A program made the translations under genes and the position numbers. Source: Nitrospiraceae bacterium (GTDB lineage: Bacteria; Nitrospirota; Nitrospiria; Nitrospirales; Nitrospiraceae). From it: DNA of 64,000 bases. Position 1 is the stretch's first letter, and the number at the start of each line of letters is the position of its first letter. The stretch is from positions 124,001 through 188,000 of the forward strand of contig CAKKRE010000002.1 in assembly GCA_919902505.1 (NCBI GenBank). Direction: 5' to 3'. Shown here one piece after another: positions 9,705-19,384 of the stretch. The notes beneath the pieces were generated by a model. It did no database searches, was not told the origin of the DNA, and saw only the letters and a program-made list of their open reading frames with translations.

Positions 9705-10202
9705 ATGGACTGCCTCTTTTTTCGACATGGTATCGCGATCGAGCGTCAGGAGTGGAGCGGGCAGGAACAGGACCGTCCACTGACCGACAAAGGCGTAGCG
9801 CGAACACGGGAATCCGGCAAGGGACTGCTCAATCTGCGCATCAGGCCGACCCATATCCTTTCAAGCCCCCTGGCTCGTGCGCACGAAACCGCCGCCATTC
9901 TTCAATCCTTGATTCGTTCCAAGCCGAAGATCCGTATCTGTGCCGAACTCAATCCAACAGCGCATCCGCGCACCCTGTTTTTGCTGCTGGATGCCTTGCC
10001 ATCGGACGCCGTCGCGCTGTGTATCGGCCATGAACCTCACTTGAGCTTGGCAGCGGGAATCCTGCTCACGGGAAAACCCTGCAGCGGCCTGTCGCTCAAA
10101 AAAGCAGGAGCCTGCCTCATCCACCTCGAAGAGTCCGTGAAGCCGGCGGCAGGACGACTCGAATGGTGGCTGACGGCGGCACAACTGCGTGCTCTCGCAT
10201 GA
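9705..10202 (+). CDS. sixA: SixA-type phosphohistidine phosphatase
   Basis: Histidine-phosphatase-superfamily protein of 165 aa. It begins MDCLFFRHGIAIER, with the catalytic RHG at residues 7-9, followed by ILSSPLARAHETAAIL and the second catalytic His in LCIGHEPHLS. This is the SixA layout, which removes phosphate from phosphohistidine in HPt or PTS-like proteins. A ribosome site (CGGAGGG) lies upstream of ATG 9705. Its divergent pairing with a CHAD gene and closeness to ppx/phoU could instead point to a phosphorylated-metabolite or polyphosphate-linked substrate; that is inference. Confidence 0.8.
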   Translation: MDCLFFRHGIAIERQEWSGQEQDRPLTDKGVARTRESGKGLLNLRIRPTHILSSPLARAHETAAILQSLIRSKPKIRICAELNPTAHPRTLFLLLDALPSDAVALCIGHEPHLSLAAGILLTGKPCSGLSLKKAGACLIHLEESVKPAAGRLEWWLTAAQLRALA

Positions 10203-10322
10203 TCGCCGGCCGTATCACGAGCCAATCGAACATCTCACGAATGCCGTCCGCGCAAGGCGACACGTCATCAGCCGGGTCACGCTCATCGATCCTGCACATG
10301 GAAACAAGCAGGGCGTCGCGCA

Positions 10323-11879
10323 TCAGTCCCGCACTTCGTCTTCCTGGCTTGCCGCGACGAACTGCACCGGCCGCTTGAACACCTTCTCGAACAAATCGCT
10401 GCGACCGCGCGCCGCCCAGATTTCCAGTTCGGCATCACCCGATACGTCCACCGTGATGGTGACGGTCTTGCCGAGTTTGACCTCGACGTTCCGCACGACC
10501 GAAAACTGGCTTCGATCCAATCCGTCGGCAATACGGAGCAGGGCCGACAGCACGTTGATGATGCGTTGGTTCCCTTGCGGTAAGGCGGTGAACTCGCTGT
10601 GCTTGCGCGTCGGCACCGAGCGGCGGTGATACCGCGCGACATTCGCCACCAGATCGATTTCCTCGGCGGTGAATCCGGAGAGATCGCTGTTCTTGATCAG
10701 GTAGTAGGCATGTTTGTGATGCTGGCGTGAATTGATCAAATATCCGATGTCGTGGAGGATGGCCGCAAACTCCAACCATTCACGCTCCCGCTGCCCGAAT
10801 CCGTGCAACGACGTGGTTTGATCGAACAGCCGCAAGGCGAGTCCGGCGACATGGAGGGCATGCGTCTCGGAGACATGACAGCGGCGAGCCAGGGCCAGGA
10901 TGTTCCGCTTCCGGACATCGGGAATATCCCGTTCCGCCTGAATGCCTTCGTGGTGCCGCTGAATAAAGTCGTAGATGATTCCTTCCCGGATCGCCTTGTC
11001 ACAAATCGTAAGTTCATGCTTCTGCAACAGGTCGAGCAGAATTCTAAACACCATCGTCGCAGGAAGCAGCGTATCCACCCGCTTGGGATCGAGACCCGGC
11101 ATGGCCAGCCGGGTCTTCAGCGTGGCGTCGGCCAGACGTTTTTCCACGGCGCCGATTTCCTTCGCCGTGATCTTCGTGAGATTCAACTGCTGGAGCGGGC
11201 GGCCCGTGCGCTGCAGGTAAATGACTTCGGCCAGATTGCCCGCCATCCCGGAGGTGGCGATGATCTGCTCCACGCGCTTCGTCTTATACGCACCGAGCGC
11301 CTGCTTGAGTTGGCCGGTCACGGCCTCTTCCAATGCATGCAGCATCGCCTTGGAGGGTGGCGTCTTGGTTAGGTACAGATCTTTCAGCCGAATGGCTCCC
11401 AACTTGAGGCTGCGAGCCTGATAAATCGTCTCCCGGTTCCCGACGATGACCTCCACCGAACCGCCTCCGATATCGATCACGAGGGTCGGCGGCTCAGGGA
11501 GAGCGACGCTGTTTTGCACGCCGAGAAAGATCAACCGCGCTTCTTCTGCGCCCGTGATGACCCGGACCGTCAAGCCGGTTTGTTGCGCGACATGATCCAG
11601 AAATTCCCCGCCGTTTCGCGCCTCCCGGACCGCGCTGGTCGCCACGCCTTCGATCCGCTCGTAGCCCTTGTTCCTCGCCAGCGTGACCAGGTTCCGGATG
11701 ACTTCGAGGCCGCGCATCATCGCCTGGTCGGAGAGGCGGCGTGACGTGAACACCCCGTCACCGAGACGGGTCATGTCTTTGAAGCGGTCGAGGATCTTAT
11801 AGGTGTAGTCCGGCTGCACTTCCGCCAGGACCATATGAATGGAATTGGTGCCGATATCGAGGACGGCCAGTTTGGGCAT
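10323..11879 (-). CDS. ppx: Ppx/GppA-family exopolyphosphatase with HD-type C-terminal domain
   Basis: Hydrolyses terminal phosphates of polyphosphate and/or (p)ppGpp pentaphosphate. The two actin-like motifs are present: LDIGTNSIHMVLAEV at the N-terminus and LVIDIGGGSVEVIVG near residue 135. The C-terminal part (about 320-500) has an HD-like signature (FAAILHDIGYLINS followed by HHKHAYYLI). At 518 aa it matches long-form exopolyphosphatases. ATG 11879 is directly adjacent to the phoU stop codon (11880-11882), so the two genes are surely co-transcribed with phoU first. Confidence 0.88.
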   Translation of the reverse strand: MPKLAVLDIGTNSIHMVLAEVQPDYTYKILDRFKDMTRLGDGVFTSRRLSDQAMMRGLEVIRNLVTLARNKGYERIEGVATSAVREARNGGEFLDHVAQQTGLTVRVITGAEEARLIFLGVQNSVALPEPPTLVIDIGGGSVEVIVGNRETIYQARSLKLGAIRLKDLYLTKTPPSKAMLHALEEAVTGQLKQALGAYKTKRVEQIIATSGMAGNLAEVIYLQRTGRPLQQLNLTKITAKEIGAVEKRLADATLKTRLAMPGLDPKRVDTLLPATMVFRILLDLLQKHELTICDKAIREGIIYDFIQRHHEGIQAERDIPDVRKRNILALARRCHVSETHALHVAGLALRLFDQTTSLHGFGQREREWLEFAAILHDIGYLINSRQHHKHAYYLIKNSDLSGFTAEEIDLVANVARYHRRSVPTRKHSEFTALPQGNQRIINVLSALLRIADGLDRSQFSVVRNVEVKLGKTVTITVDVSGDAELEIWAARGRSDLFEKVFKRPVQFVAASQEDEVRD

Positions 11880-12548
11880 CTACACGCTCGCAGAGGGGGC
11901 TACGTGCCGGATGTTCTTGCCTTCAACCATGTAGACGACCAGTTCCGCAATATTGGTGGCATGGTCGGCGATCCGTTCGAGCGACTTCGCCACAAAGGTG
12001 AGCCGGATCGCGCGGGTAATGGTCCGCGTATCTTCCAGCATAAAGGAGAGCAGTTCTCGAAACAACTGCTCGTTCACCTCATCGACAAAGTCGTCGTCGG
12101 CGCACACTTTCCGCGCCAGCACCGGATCTGAATTCACGAAGGCATCCAGACAGTCCTTGACCATGCGCATCGTCCAATTGGCCATGCGCGGGATGTCGAT
12201 ATAGGGCTTCAGCTGCGGCTCGCCGTTCAGCTCCAGGGCTCGCTGCGCGATGTTGTCGGCCAGATCGCCCATCCGTTCCAGTTCAGACGAAATCTTCATC
12301 CCCGTCGTCACGAATCGCAGATCGCGAGCCGTCGGCTGTTGCAGGGCCAGCAACTGGATGCAGAGCTCGTCGATCTCGACATCCAACGCGTTGACATCGT
12401 GGTCCTGCTTGATGACGTCGACCGCCAGATCGGAATCCCGATCCACCAGCGCCTGGAGGGCCAGCTGAATCTGCGATTCGACGAGCCCCCCCATGCGGAG
12501 CAATGTCTGCTTGAGATGCGCGAGGTCTTGATCGAAATGTCGTTGCAT
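11880..12548 (-). CDS. phoU: PhoU phosphate-transport regulator
   Basis: All-helical regulator that links the Pst transporter to the phosphate two-component system, 222 aa. It shows the two PhoU repeats: first MQRHFDQDLAHLKQTLLRMG through ALNVEIDE-like positions, then ELERMGDLADNIAQRAL and SLERIADHATNIAELVVYM, each carrying the E-R-x-x-D-x-A/H metal-site pattern. AAGGAG lies 7 nt before ATG 12548. It follows pstB after a 249-bp gap containing repeats, so it may be on the pst transcript or have its own promoter. ppx begins without a gap. Confidence 0.92.
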   Translation of the reverse strand: MQRHFDQDLAHLKQTLLRMGGLVESQIQLALQALVDRDSDLAVDVIKQDHDVNALDVEIDELCIQLLALQQPTARDLRFVTTGMKISSELERMGDLADNIAQRALELNGEPQLKPYIDIPRMANWTMRMVKDCLDAFVNSDPVLARKVCADDDFVDEVNEQLFRELLSFMLEDTRTITRAIRLTFVAKSLERIADHATNIAELVVYMVEGKNIRHVAPSASV

Positions 12549-12797
12549 GGTCGGGCTCCTTCTCTAGCAGGCGTTCGTCGTTCGTGAAGCGTCGTTCGTC
12601 TCTCGTCCGCAGAGAAGAGCTTATGGCATAGAGCTTATAGCGTATGGCCAGAAATCGAGAGTTGGCGTCTCTACTCTCAGCCGTACGCCACGAGCCATAC
12701 GCTCTGACCCCGACGAGATACGTTTCACGATTCACGCTTCACGGATCCGGAAGTGACGAGAGAGCACAGCCGCGTTCGTTTTCAACATCCTGACAGG
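12549..12797. repeat. Gap between pstB and phoU with short direct and inverted repeats
   Basis: I see no gene here. The stretch holds a direct repeat GAGCTTAT at 12617-12624 and 12631-12638, a 10-bp inverted pair AGCGTATGGC (12639-12648) and GCCATACGCT (12694-12703), and runs built on CGTTCGT and TTCACG (for example near 12565-12600 and 12722-12741). Its base composition is unlike the flanking genes. It may form an RNA hairpin on the pst-phoU transcript. Confidence 0.55.
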
Positions 12798-13661
12798 TTA
12801 CCCAAACCGGCCGGTGATGTAGTCTTCCGTTCGTTTATCGTGCGGGGTCGTAAAAATCGTCTTGGTATCGCCGAACTCTACCAATTCGCCCATCAGAAAA
12901 AAACCGCATTGATCCGACACGCGCGCGGCCTGCTGCATGTTGTGCGTCACGATTACCACGGTGTAGGTATCCTTCAAGGTATAGATGAGTTCTTCGATCT
13001 TGCCGGTCGCGATGGGATCCAGGGCCGAACAGGGCTCATCCATCAGGATGACGTCGGGCTGGACCGCCAGCGCGCGCGCAATGCACAACCGCTGTTGTTG
13101 TCCGCCGGACAATCCCAGGGCACTTTGCATCAACCGGTCCTTCACCTCATCCCAGAGTCCGGCGCCCTGCAGACTATGCTGCACGAGTTCATCCAGGGAC
13201 CGTTTATCCTTGGTGCCGTGCAGACGCGGCCCGTATGCAACATTGTCGTAGATCGATTTGGGAAACGGGTTCGATTTCTGAAAGACCATCCCCACACGCT
13301 TCCTGAGATCGGTGACGTCGATGGCGGGGTCGTAGATGTCGACACCGTCCAGTTCCACACGCCCCACCGCACGCGCACCTTCCACCAGGTCGTTCATGCG
13401 ATTCAGACATCGCAGCAACGTGGATTTTCCGCACCCCGACGGGCCGATAAAGGAGGTGACCGAATGGGTCCGCACCGTCAGTGAAACCCGAAACAAGGCC
13501 TGTCGTTGGCCATAATAGAAGTCGAGATTACGGACCAGCACTTTTGCATCGACGGAAGTTCCATGCGCCTCATGGGGACGAGCGAGACGCGGTTGGGGAA
13601 CGGTCGGACGCAGTGACAGTGCCGGCGCCGTCGGCGACAGACTACGAGTCTGGATATCCAT
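12798..13661 (-). CDS. pstB: Phosphate ABC transporter ATP-binding protein PstB
   Basis: ATPase of the high-affinity phosphate importer. Walker [16 protein letters not shown], signature [15 protein letters not shown], Walker [14 protein letters not shown] and the switch His in [12 protein letters not shown] are all intact, as is the PstB-typical [10 protein letters not shown]. The first 40 residues are an additional Pro/Ser-rich extension. ATG 13661 has AAAGGA 6 nt upstream; a TTG two codons earlier is possible. It starts 18 bp after the pstA stop codon, completing a pstS-C-A-B order. Confidence 0.95.
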   Translation of the reverse strand: MDIQTRSLSPTAPALSLRPTVPQPRLARPHEAHGTSVDAKVLVRNLDFYYGQRQALFRVSLTVRTHSVTSFIGPSGCGKSTLLRCLNRMNDLVEGARAVGRVELDGVDIYDPAIDVTDLRKRVGMVFQKSNPFPKSIYDNVAYGPRLHGTKDKRSLDELVQHSLQGAGLWDEVKDRLMQSALGLSGGQQQRLCIARALAVQPDVILMDEPCSALDPIATGKIEELIYTLKDTYTVVIVTHNMQQAARVSDQCGFFLMGELVEFGDTKTIFTTPHDKRTEDYITGRFG

Positions 13662-13679
13662 GCGCAATCCTTTCTGCGA

Positions 13680-15329
13680 TCACACGGCCGATGCGGTAAA
13701 TCGTCGCCGTAAACGGTTGCGTAGCCGCACGGCCGCCCAATTCAGCAACACGACCACCAGGATCAGAATCAGCGTGGTCATATACACCATCGGCTTCGCC
13801 GCCTCGACGTTCGGGGACTGAAACCCGACGTCGTAAATATGGAATCCCAAGTGCATGAACTTTCGATCGAGATGCAGAAAGGGTAGGTATTCGTCCAGCG
13901 GGAGGGCAGGGGCCAATTTCACCACCCCGGTCAGCATCAACGGCGCCACTTCCCCGGCGGCCCTCGCCATGGCCAGGATCAGCCCCGTCAAAATTCCCGG
14001 TAACGCGCAGGGGAGGATCACATGCCGGAGCGTTTCGAATTTGGTCGCACCCAGTCCGAGCGACCCTTCGCGAAAATCGCGCGGGACCGCAGACAGGCCT
14101 TCCTCCGTGGCGACGATCACGACCGGGACGGTGAGCAGCGCCAGGGTCAACGAAGCCCACAGGATGCCGCCCGTGCCGAAGGTGGGATTCGGGAGCGCCT
14201 CGGGAAACAACCATTGATCGATCGTGCCACCCAGCGCATAGACAAAAAAGGCGAGGCCGAACACCCCGAAGACAATGGACGGCACACCGGCCAGATTATT
14301 GACCGCGATCCGCACCAACCGGACCAAGGGGCCCTGAGTGGCATATTCCCGCAAATAGACGGCGGCCATCACACCGAACGGCATCACCGCCAGGGTCATC
14401 AAAAAGACCATCAGGACCGTGCCGAAGATGGCCGGGAAGATGCCGCCTTCCGTGTTCGCTTCACGGGGTTCGCTCGAAACAAACAGCCACAGATTCTGGA
14501 CATAGGCCAGGAGCTTCTCAACCCAGTGCATTCCGTTCGGACGACTGACGGCCAACACCTGATCGAGAGAGAGCCGCACCGACCGGCCGGTGGAGAGTGT
14601 CAAGAACAAGACCTCCTGCCCGGCCTCCTTGTGTAGCCGCTCCAGCGCCTCCGTCTTGGCGAGATAGTCTCGTTCCAACGCGGTCATCTGATCGAGGAGG
14701 CGTTGGTCTTTTTCGGCATCGGCGGGGGCGAGTCGACCGCTCAGCGTCAACGCATGTCTGGCAAGCCTGGCCTTCTCAATCCGATAGTTGATGGATCCGA
14801 TTTCTTCTCGCTCCAGATGCTCGATCCGCCGACGTAACTGATTGGCCCGCTCCACCAGCGTTTTCACCGTCGTCCATGAACTCCCGCTTGCACTTCCTGT
14901 CGCTGCCCCCTCCACGCCGACCATGATCCGACCGAAGGCAGGCCCCCACTCACGCCGCTCGACCACCGTGAGATCCTCGGGACGCGCGCTCGACACCATA
15001 TCCGAGGCATCGATCCAACGATATTCGGACCCGAACACATCCCGATTGCCGACGCGATACCGAAACCGGCGCTGTCCGGCCGGCGAGTCCGGCGTGACCG
15101 AATTGGGAATGACTTCTTCTCCCACCACCTGACCGATCACCGTCTCCTGCGTCCTCAGCGTCGTCTCCTGCAAGGCACCGGGCCAGAATTGTCCCAGGCC
15201 GTTGATCATAATCAGTCCCAGCATGCCGGCCACCATCAACAGGCTGAGCGCCACACCGGAGGCCGTCATCCAGACGAACAGTTCCCCGCCGCGCCAGAAG
15301 TCCTTCATGAGCGTCGACCGTTCACCCAT
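13680..15329 (-). CDS. pstA: Phosphate ABC transporter permease PstA, long form
   Basis: Membrane subunit of the phosphate importer, 549 aa, far longer than the roughly 300-aa E. coli protein. After an N-terminal membrane helix (ASGVALSLLMVAGMLGLIMI) comes a large extracytoplasmic insertion (about residues 45-290) with a coiled-coil stretch (LRRRIEHLEREEIGSINYRIEK). The C-terminal 260 residues hold the permease core with the EAA loop EEGLSAVPRDFREGSLGLGA. Long PstA and PstC of this sort are known from Pseudomonas. ATG 15329 overlaps the end of pstC by 8 bp, indicating translational coupling. Confidence 0.92.
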   Translation of the reverse strand: MGERSTLMKDFWRGGELFVWMTASGVALSLLMVAGMLGLIMINGLGQFWPGALQETTLRTQETVIGQVVGEEVIPNSVTPDSPAGQRRFRYRVGNRDVFGSEYRWIDASDMVSSARPEDLTVVERREWGPAFGRIMVGVEGAATGSASGSSWTTVKTLVERANQLRRRIEHLEREEIGSINYRIEKARLARHALTLSGRLAPADAEKDQRLLDQMTALERDYLAKTEALERLHKEAGQEVLFLTLSTGRSVRLSLDQVLAVSRPNGMHWVEKLLAYVQNLWLFVSSEPREANTEGGIFPAIFGTVLMVFLMTLAVMPFGVMAAVYLREYATQGPLVRLVRIAVNNLAGVPSIVFGVFGLAFFVYALGGTIDQWLFPEALPNPTFGTGGILWASLTLALLTVPVVIVATEEGLSAVPRDFREGSLGLGATKFETLRHVILPCALPGILTGLILAMARAAGEVAPLMLTGVVKLAPALPLDEYLPFLHLDRKFMHLGFHIYDVGFQSPNVEAAKPMVYMTTLILILVVVLLNWAAVRLRNRLRRRFTASAV

Positions 15330-17550
15330 GGCTGTACTTATCCCGGAGCCGCTGACGAATGAGTTCCGCTAACGAGTTGATGACAAATGTGACGAGGAAC
15401 AACAGCAAGGCGGCCAGGAACAACACCCGATAGAGACTGCCGCCATGCGGGGCTTCCGGAATTTCCACGGCGATATTGGCCGACAGCGTCCGAAAGCCGT
15501 TCGCCCAATTCCAATCCAGAATGGGAGTATTTCCCGTGGCCATCAGGACGATCATGGTTTCCCCGATCGCGCGCCCGAACCCGATCATCACGGCGGAAAA
15601 GATTCCTGGGCTGGCGGACAGCAACACCAGATGCAGAACGGTTTGCCAACGAGTCGCTCCCAACGCGAGCGAGCCGGCGATTTGGATCTTCGGCACATTG
15701 GAGAGCGCCTCTTCGGCAATGCTGTAGATCACCGGGACGATGGCAAATCCCATCACCATACCGACGATCAGGGCGTTGCGCTGATCGTATTGAATGCCGA
15801 GCCGGCTTGAGAGCCAGGCTTTCACGTTCCCGTCGAACCACCAGCTTTCGATGAACGAATTGGCCCAGAGGCACCCGGCGATTCCCAGTCCCAGAATAGG
15901 GATCAACAGCAAGGCTTCCTGACCGTGCGGGAGGTGTCGTTTCACGGATAACGGACAGAGGTACCAGGCGAACGAGGCCACGACAACCAGCAGAGGCAAC
16001 ACCAGCGCCATACCGGCCACCGCCGGGAGCATTCGTTCAAGGAGGGGGGCCAGCCAGAGTCCGGCAAGGAAACCGAGCACCACGGTCGGCAAGGCCGCCA
16101 TGACTTCAATAACAGGTTTAATTTTTGCGCGCAGGTCCTGATGCATGAACTGCGAGGTGCACATCGCCGCCAGAATGGCAATCGGCACCGCGAGAAACAG
16201 GGCGTACATCGTCCCTTTGAGAGTTCCGAATGCCAGCGGAAGCAGACCGAGCTTCGGCTCAACATCATCCGACCCTGAGGAGGATTGCCACACATGTGCC
16301 GGCTGATCGTACCCCTCGTACCAGACCTTGCCGAACAATGTTTCGAGCGTCACTTCAGGATAGGCATTCTGCACCTGGTACAGAGACAGTTGCCCGGCCC
16401 CGTCCAACGCGATCAACCCGTCGCCTTTCGGCGCGAACGCCACGGCGCGGATCGGAAACGCGCTGTTGGCCAGCCGCAACAACGTTTGAGAAGAGGTCGC
16501 ATGGTGCAGGAACAGATTGCCCTTCGCATCTCCGGTCACAAACCCCTTGACCCGTTGAGACGGAGCAAATGCGGTGACCGGCGCATTGTGAGCGCGGAGG
16601 GTATGGATTCGGGTCAGAGTCCAACCGGACGGGGCATTGGCGCGTCGCACAAGTCCCCAGGTCGAAACCGCACCGTCCTCAGACATGACCACCAGGCTAC
16701 GATCGCCACTCAGGAACCCCAACGTCGTGACGGCTGTCGAAGGTGCAGCGACAGTATAGGCAGCCCTCATCTCCGGCGACTCCGTCTCGGACAAGGCGAC
16801 ATGCACCACCTGTCCGTCCGCGGTTCCCACATACAGATTTTCAAGCAACGCATCCAGGGCGAGGGCCGTCACCGCACCTCTCGGTTGCGGCAGTTCCGTG
16901 ATGATGGGATGTTGACCCGCCACGTCATCCGCCGCTATGCGCACGACGAGCAGCCGGCCGCCTTTCGACACGAGGGCCAGCAGACTTTCGTGATCATTGG
17001 CCCGGTAGGCCAGCCGGACGATGGGGCTCTTCGTCAGTGGAATAGGTTGACCGGCGCGAATATGCGGGCGCTTGCGTCGCTCGCCTCGATCGGTAAATTC
17101 CGTCGTGGTGCCGACTTTCAAGAACAGGACTTCGCCGTCGGCTGTGCCCACGGCCATCCGTGGAGCATTGCCGCCACCGGACGCCATCGCCGTGATCCGG
17201 CGGGCCTTCACCTGCGCCGGCATGTCCAACGGGATGGGTTGGCCCGATGCCAGGTCGAAGAACTGGATGGCTCCGGATGTAAACACCTGCGCGATCTCAC
17301 GATGTTCATCGACCGCCACCTGAGCCGGGCCTTCATCCACAAGCAGGGCAGGCACGCTCAGGCGTTGAGTCAACTTCGCGCTCGGCGCGGTGAACAACGG
17401 GGTGACTTCGCGAAACAGAAAGAAGAAGATCCCGAGAATGCTGACGATGGTCGCGAGCCCACCGACGGTAATAATGGCTCGGGCGAGCCGATCGAGCAAT
17501 GTTCGGAGATGCACAGGCCTCGGCATCAGTCGGAATCGCTCCGTGATCAT
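15322..17550 (-). CDS. pstC: Phosphate ABC transporter permease PstC with beta-propeller insertion
   Basis: The second permease subunit, 742 aa. A first membrane helix (near residues 22-45) is followed by about 350 residues with repeated beta-strand blades (VAVDEHREIAQVF, ALALDALLENLYVGTADGQ, TAFAPSQRVKGFVTGD, AVAFAPKGDGLIALD) resembling a WD40-like propeller. The C-terminal 330 residues contain the permease helices and EAA loop EEALSNVPKIQIAGSLALGA. It overlaps pstS by one base (TAATG) and pstA by 8 bp. What the propeller binds is unknown; long PstC proteins occur in other phyla. Confidence 0.92.
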   Translation of the reverse strand: MITERFRLMPRPVHLRTLLDRLARAIITVGGLATIVSILGIFFFLFREVTPLFTAPSAKLTQRLSVPALLVDEGPAQVAVDEHREIAQVFTSGAIQFFDLASGQPIPLDMPAQVKARRITAMASGGGNAPRMAVGTADGEVLFLKVGTTTEFTDRGERRKRPHIRAGQPIPLTKSPIVRLAYRANDHESLLALVSKGGRLLVVRIAADDVAGQHPIITELPQPRGAVTALALDALLENLYVGTADGQVVHVALSETESPEMRAAYTVAAPSTAVTTLGFLSGDRSLVVMSEDGAVSTWGLVRRANAPSGWTLTRIHTLRAHNAPVTAFAPSQRVKGFVTGDAKGNLFLHHATSSQTLLRLANSAFPIRAVAFAPKGDGLIALDGAGQLSLYQVQNAYPEVTLETLFGKVWYEGYDQPAHVWQSSSGSDDVEPKLGLLPLAFGTLKGTMYALFLAVPIAILAAMCTSQFMHQDLRAKIKPVIEVMAALPTVVLGFLAGLWLAPLLERMLPAVAGMALVLPLLVVVASFAWYLCPLSVKRHLPHGQEALLLIPILGLGIAGCLWANSFIESWWFDGNVKAWLSSRLGIQYDQRNALIVGMVMGFAIVPVIYSIAEEALSNVPKIQIAGSLALGATRWQTVLHLVLLSASPGIFSAVMIGFGRAIGETMIVLMATGNTPILDWNWANGFRTLSANIAVEIPEAPHGGSLYRVLFLAALLLFLVTFVINSLAELIRQRLRDKYSHG

Positions 17551-18569
17551 TACCGGATCTGGCTCAGCTGCTTCTCAGCCAAGGTGGCATCGACCGGGAA
17601 GTAGCCATCCCTCAGCACGTCGGATTGCCCCTCCCTGCTGTATACGTAGGCAAGAAACTCTTTCACGATGGGGGAGAGTGGTTTTCCCGGAGCCTGATTC
17701 ACATAGATGTACAAGTATCGCCAGAGCGGATACGTGCCGTTCCTCGTGTTCGCCTGGGTGGGTTCGATGAACGGTTGGCCGGCCTTCGCCGCCAACGGAA
17801 GCATTTTCACTCCGGACGTGCTATAGCCGATCCCGCTGTACCCGATGCCGTATCGATCTTCGCTGATCCCTTGCACCACCGAGGCAGAGCCCGGCTGTTC
17901 CTTCACTTGATCCTTGAAGTCGCCATTCTTGAGGGCGTGCTCCTTGAAGAATCCGTATGTGCCGGAAGCTGAATTGCGGCCGTAGAGACTGACAGGCGCA
18001 GCGGCCCAGTCGCCGGTCAAGCCGAGTTGTCCCCACTTGTTCAGGTCGACGGCATGGCCCTGCCTCCGGGACTTGGAAAACAGCGCATCCGCCTCCGCGA
18101 CCGTGAGCCCCTTGATCGGATTGTCCTTATTGACGAAAAGCGCCAAGGCATCCACCGCGACAGGGTAGGCAGTCGGCGGGTACCCGAACTTCGTTTCGAA
18201 TGCATCGATCTCGCTCGACTTCATCGTCCGCGACATGGGACCGAGTTGAGCCGTATTTTCAATGAGCGCAGGCGGTGCCGTGCTGGACCCCTTGCCCTCG
18301 ACTTGAATTTTCACATTGGGATATTGCTTCCGGAATCCTTCGGCCCACAGCGTGATCAGGTTGTTCAGGGTATCGGAACCGATGCTGTTGATCGTTCCGG
18401 AGACGCCACTGACCTTCTGATACGGTCGTAAGGACGTGTCCGCTCCCGCTGCCTGCCTTACGCAGGTCGACGGCATTACAATCAGAGCGTACAGCAGCGA
18501 GAACACCAGGATGGTCGTCCTCGGATGCCCGTTTTCCAATTCGTGCCCGGCATTCGACTCATGACGCAT
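17550..18569 (-). CDS. pstS: Periplasmic phosphate-binding protein PstS (first copy)
   Basis: Captures phosphate and delivers it to PstCAB. It shows [59 protein letters not shown] and [18 protein letters not shown], the phosphate-binding loops of PstS. A hydrophobic N-terminal signal segment ([16 protein letters not shown]) is present. ATG 18569 is selected over TTG 18593 because AAGGAG lies just upstream. A Pho-box-like repeat (18634-18650) precedes it. A second, divergent PstS is at 22259-23425. Confidence 0.93.
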   Translation of the reverse strand: MRHESNAGHELENGHPRTTILVFSLLYALIVMPSTCVRQAAGADTSLRPYQKVSGVSGTINSIGSDTLNNLITLWAEGFRKQYPNVKIQVEGKGSSTAPPALIENTAQLGPMSRTMKSSEIDAFETKFGYPPTAYPVAVDALALFVNKDNPIKGLTVAEADALFSKSRRQGHAVDLNKWGQLGLTGDWAAAPVSLYGRNSASGTYGFFKEHALKNGDFKDQVKEQPGSASVVQGISEDRYGIGYSGIGYSTSGVKMLPLAAKAGQPFIEPTQANTRNGTYPLWRYLYIYVNQAPGKPLSPIVKEFLAYVYSREGQSDVLRDGYFPVDATLAEKQLSQIR

Positions 18570-18633
18570 GTCAGACTCCTTCTTTTCCTGCAATGCAATG
18601 TAGGGAAGAGAGATTTCAGGATGATCGACACCG

Positions 18634-18650
18634 CATTAAGATCCGGTTAA
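18634..18650 (-). promoter_or_regulatory. Pho-box-like repeat upstream of the pstSCAB operon
   Basis: On the minus strand, TTAACC (18650-18645) and TTAATG (18639-18634) are spaced exactly 11 bp start to start, about 65 bp before the pstS start codon. Spacing and sequence match the 11-bp-phased direct repeats bound by PhoB/PhoP/SphR-type regulators. Confidence 0.6.
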
Positions 18651-18820
18651 CTCTGATGACGGAAGACACAGCATGCTGCTTCAGATTGTTGCGCTGGATC
18701 CGTGCCGGTCCCGACAAGTCGCACGCGCTTCGGACTCATTCGCGGGCACGCAGGGGATGCGAAACTAGGCCGTGATCGGCACCTGAATCGGCGGTTGCCG
18801 CATCCCTCGCATGAGAGCGC

Positions 18821-19033
18821 TCAGATGGGCGGACTGCATCCCACGAGGCCCTTCTGATGAACCCATCGGAGCAGCTTCAATCGGGTGTTGATGCCCAGCT
18901 TCTGGAACAGATTGGTCAAATGATGGCGGACGGTGATGGTAGAGATGTGGAGGCGGTCGGCAATGTCTTTGTTGGACAGGCCTTGTCCGACCAACAGGGC
19001 GATCTCCTGTTCGCGTTCGCTCACTGGACACAT
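18821..19033 (-). CDS. Stand-alone LuxR/GerE-type HTH protein
   Basis: A 70-residue protein consisting almost only of a LuxR-type DNA-binding domain: VSEREQEIALLVGQGLSNKD, then IADRLHISTITVRHHLTNLF and QKLGINTRLKLL. No receiver or ligand domain is fused, and none is visible in the preceding 30 bp. ATG 19033 is given; GTG 19024 is an alternative that would place AGGAAGG at a better distance (9 nt). It lies between the pst operon and a DUF2934 gene on the same strand. It may be a small regulator or the surviving end of a larger one. Confidence 0.65.
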   Translation of the reverse strand: MCPVSEREQEIALLVGQGLSNKDIADRLHISTITVRHHLTNLFQKLGINTRLKLLRWVHQKGLVGCSPPI

Positions 19034-19066
19034 CCTTCCTGCCTGTGTCTACCGACTACTGCCTCG

Positions 19067-19384
19067 TTACGCATAGGATGAAGCCGAACGGCGATTGAGG
19101 CCATCTTGCCTCGTGGCTGCGGATTGTGAGAGCGTCAACCGTTCGGCCTCCAGCCAATCCTGGCGATCGTGTCCATCCTGCCGTCCCCGGCGCTGATACA
19201 GCTCATAGGCCAGTTTCTCAATACGTATCCTGATCTCCTCGGCCTCCGCCGCTGCCCTGCCGGCGGCTGATTTGGGTCGCCGGACACGGACCGGCCGTGG
19301 TCGATCAGACGTCTTCTCGACCGCCTTGGATGGGCTACCTTTCTGCTTATTGTCTGCGCTTGACTTGATCCGTCGTTGTGCCAT
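19067..19384 (-). CDS. DUF2934-domain protein
   Basis: A 105-aa basic protein. The C-terminal half contains IRIEKLAYELYQRRGRQDGH followed by DRQDWLEAERL, the DUF2934 signature. The N-terminal half is Lys/Arg/Ser-rich and probably disordered. AGGAGA lies 8 nt before ATG 19384. Function is unknown; DUF2934 proteins are common in Nitrospira and related environmental bacteria. The LuxR-type gene follows 33 bp downstream on the same strand, so the two may be co-transcribed. Confidence 0.75.
   Translation of the reverse strand: MAQRRIKSSADNKQKGSPSKAVEKTSDRPRPVRVRRPKSAAGRAAAEAEEIRIRIEKLAYELYQRRGRQDGHDRQDWLEAERLTLSQSAATRQDGLNRRSASSYA

Noticed and set aside
16285-17604. 439-codon plus-strand frame opposite pstC
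   Set aside because: pstC is clearly coding on the minus strand; the antisense product is Arg/His/Gln-rich and domain-free, typical of shadow frames in GC-rich DNA.
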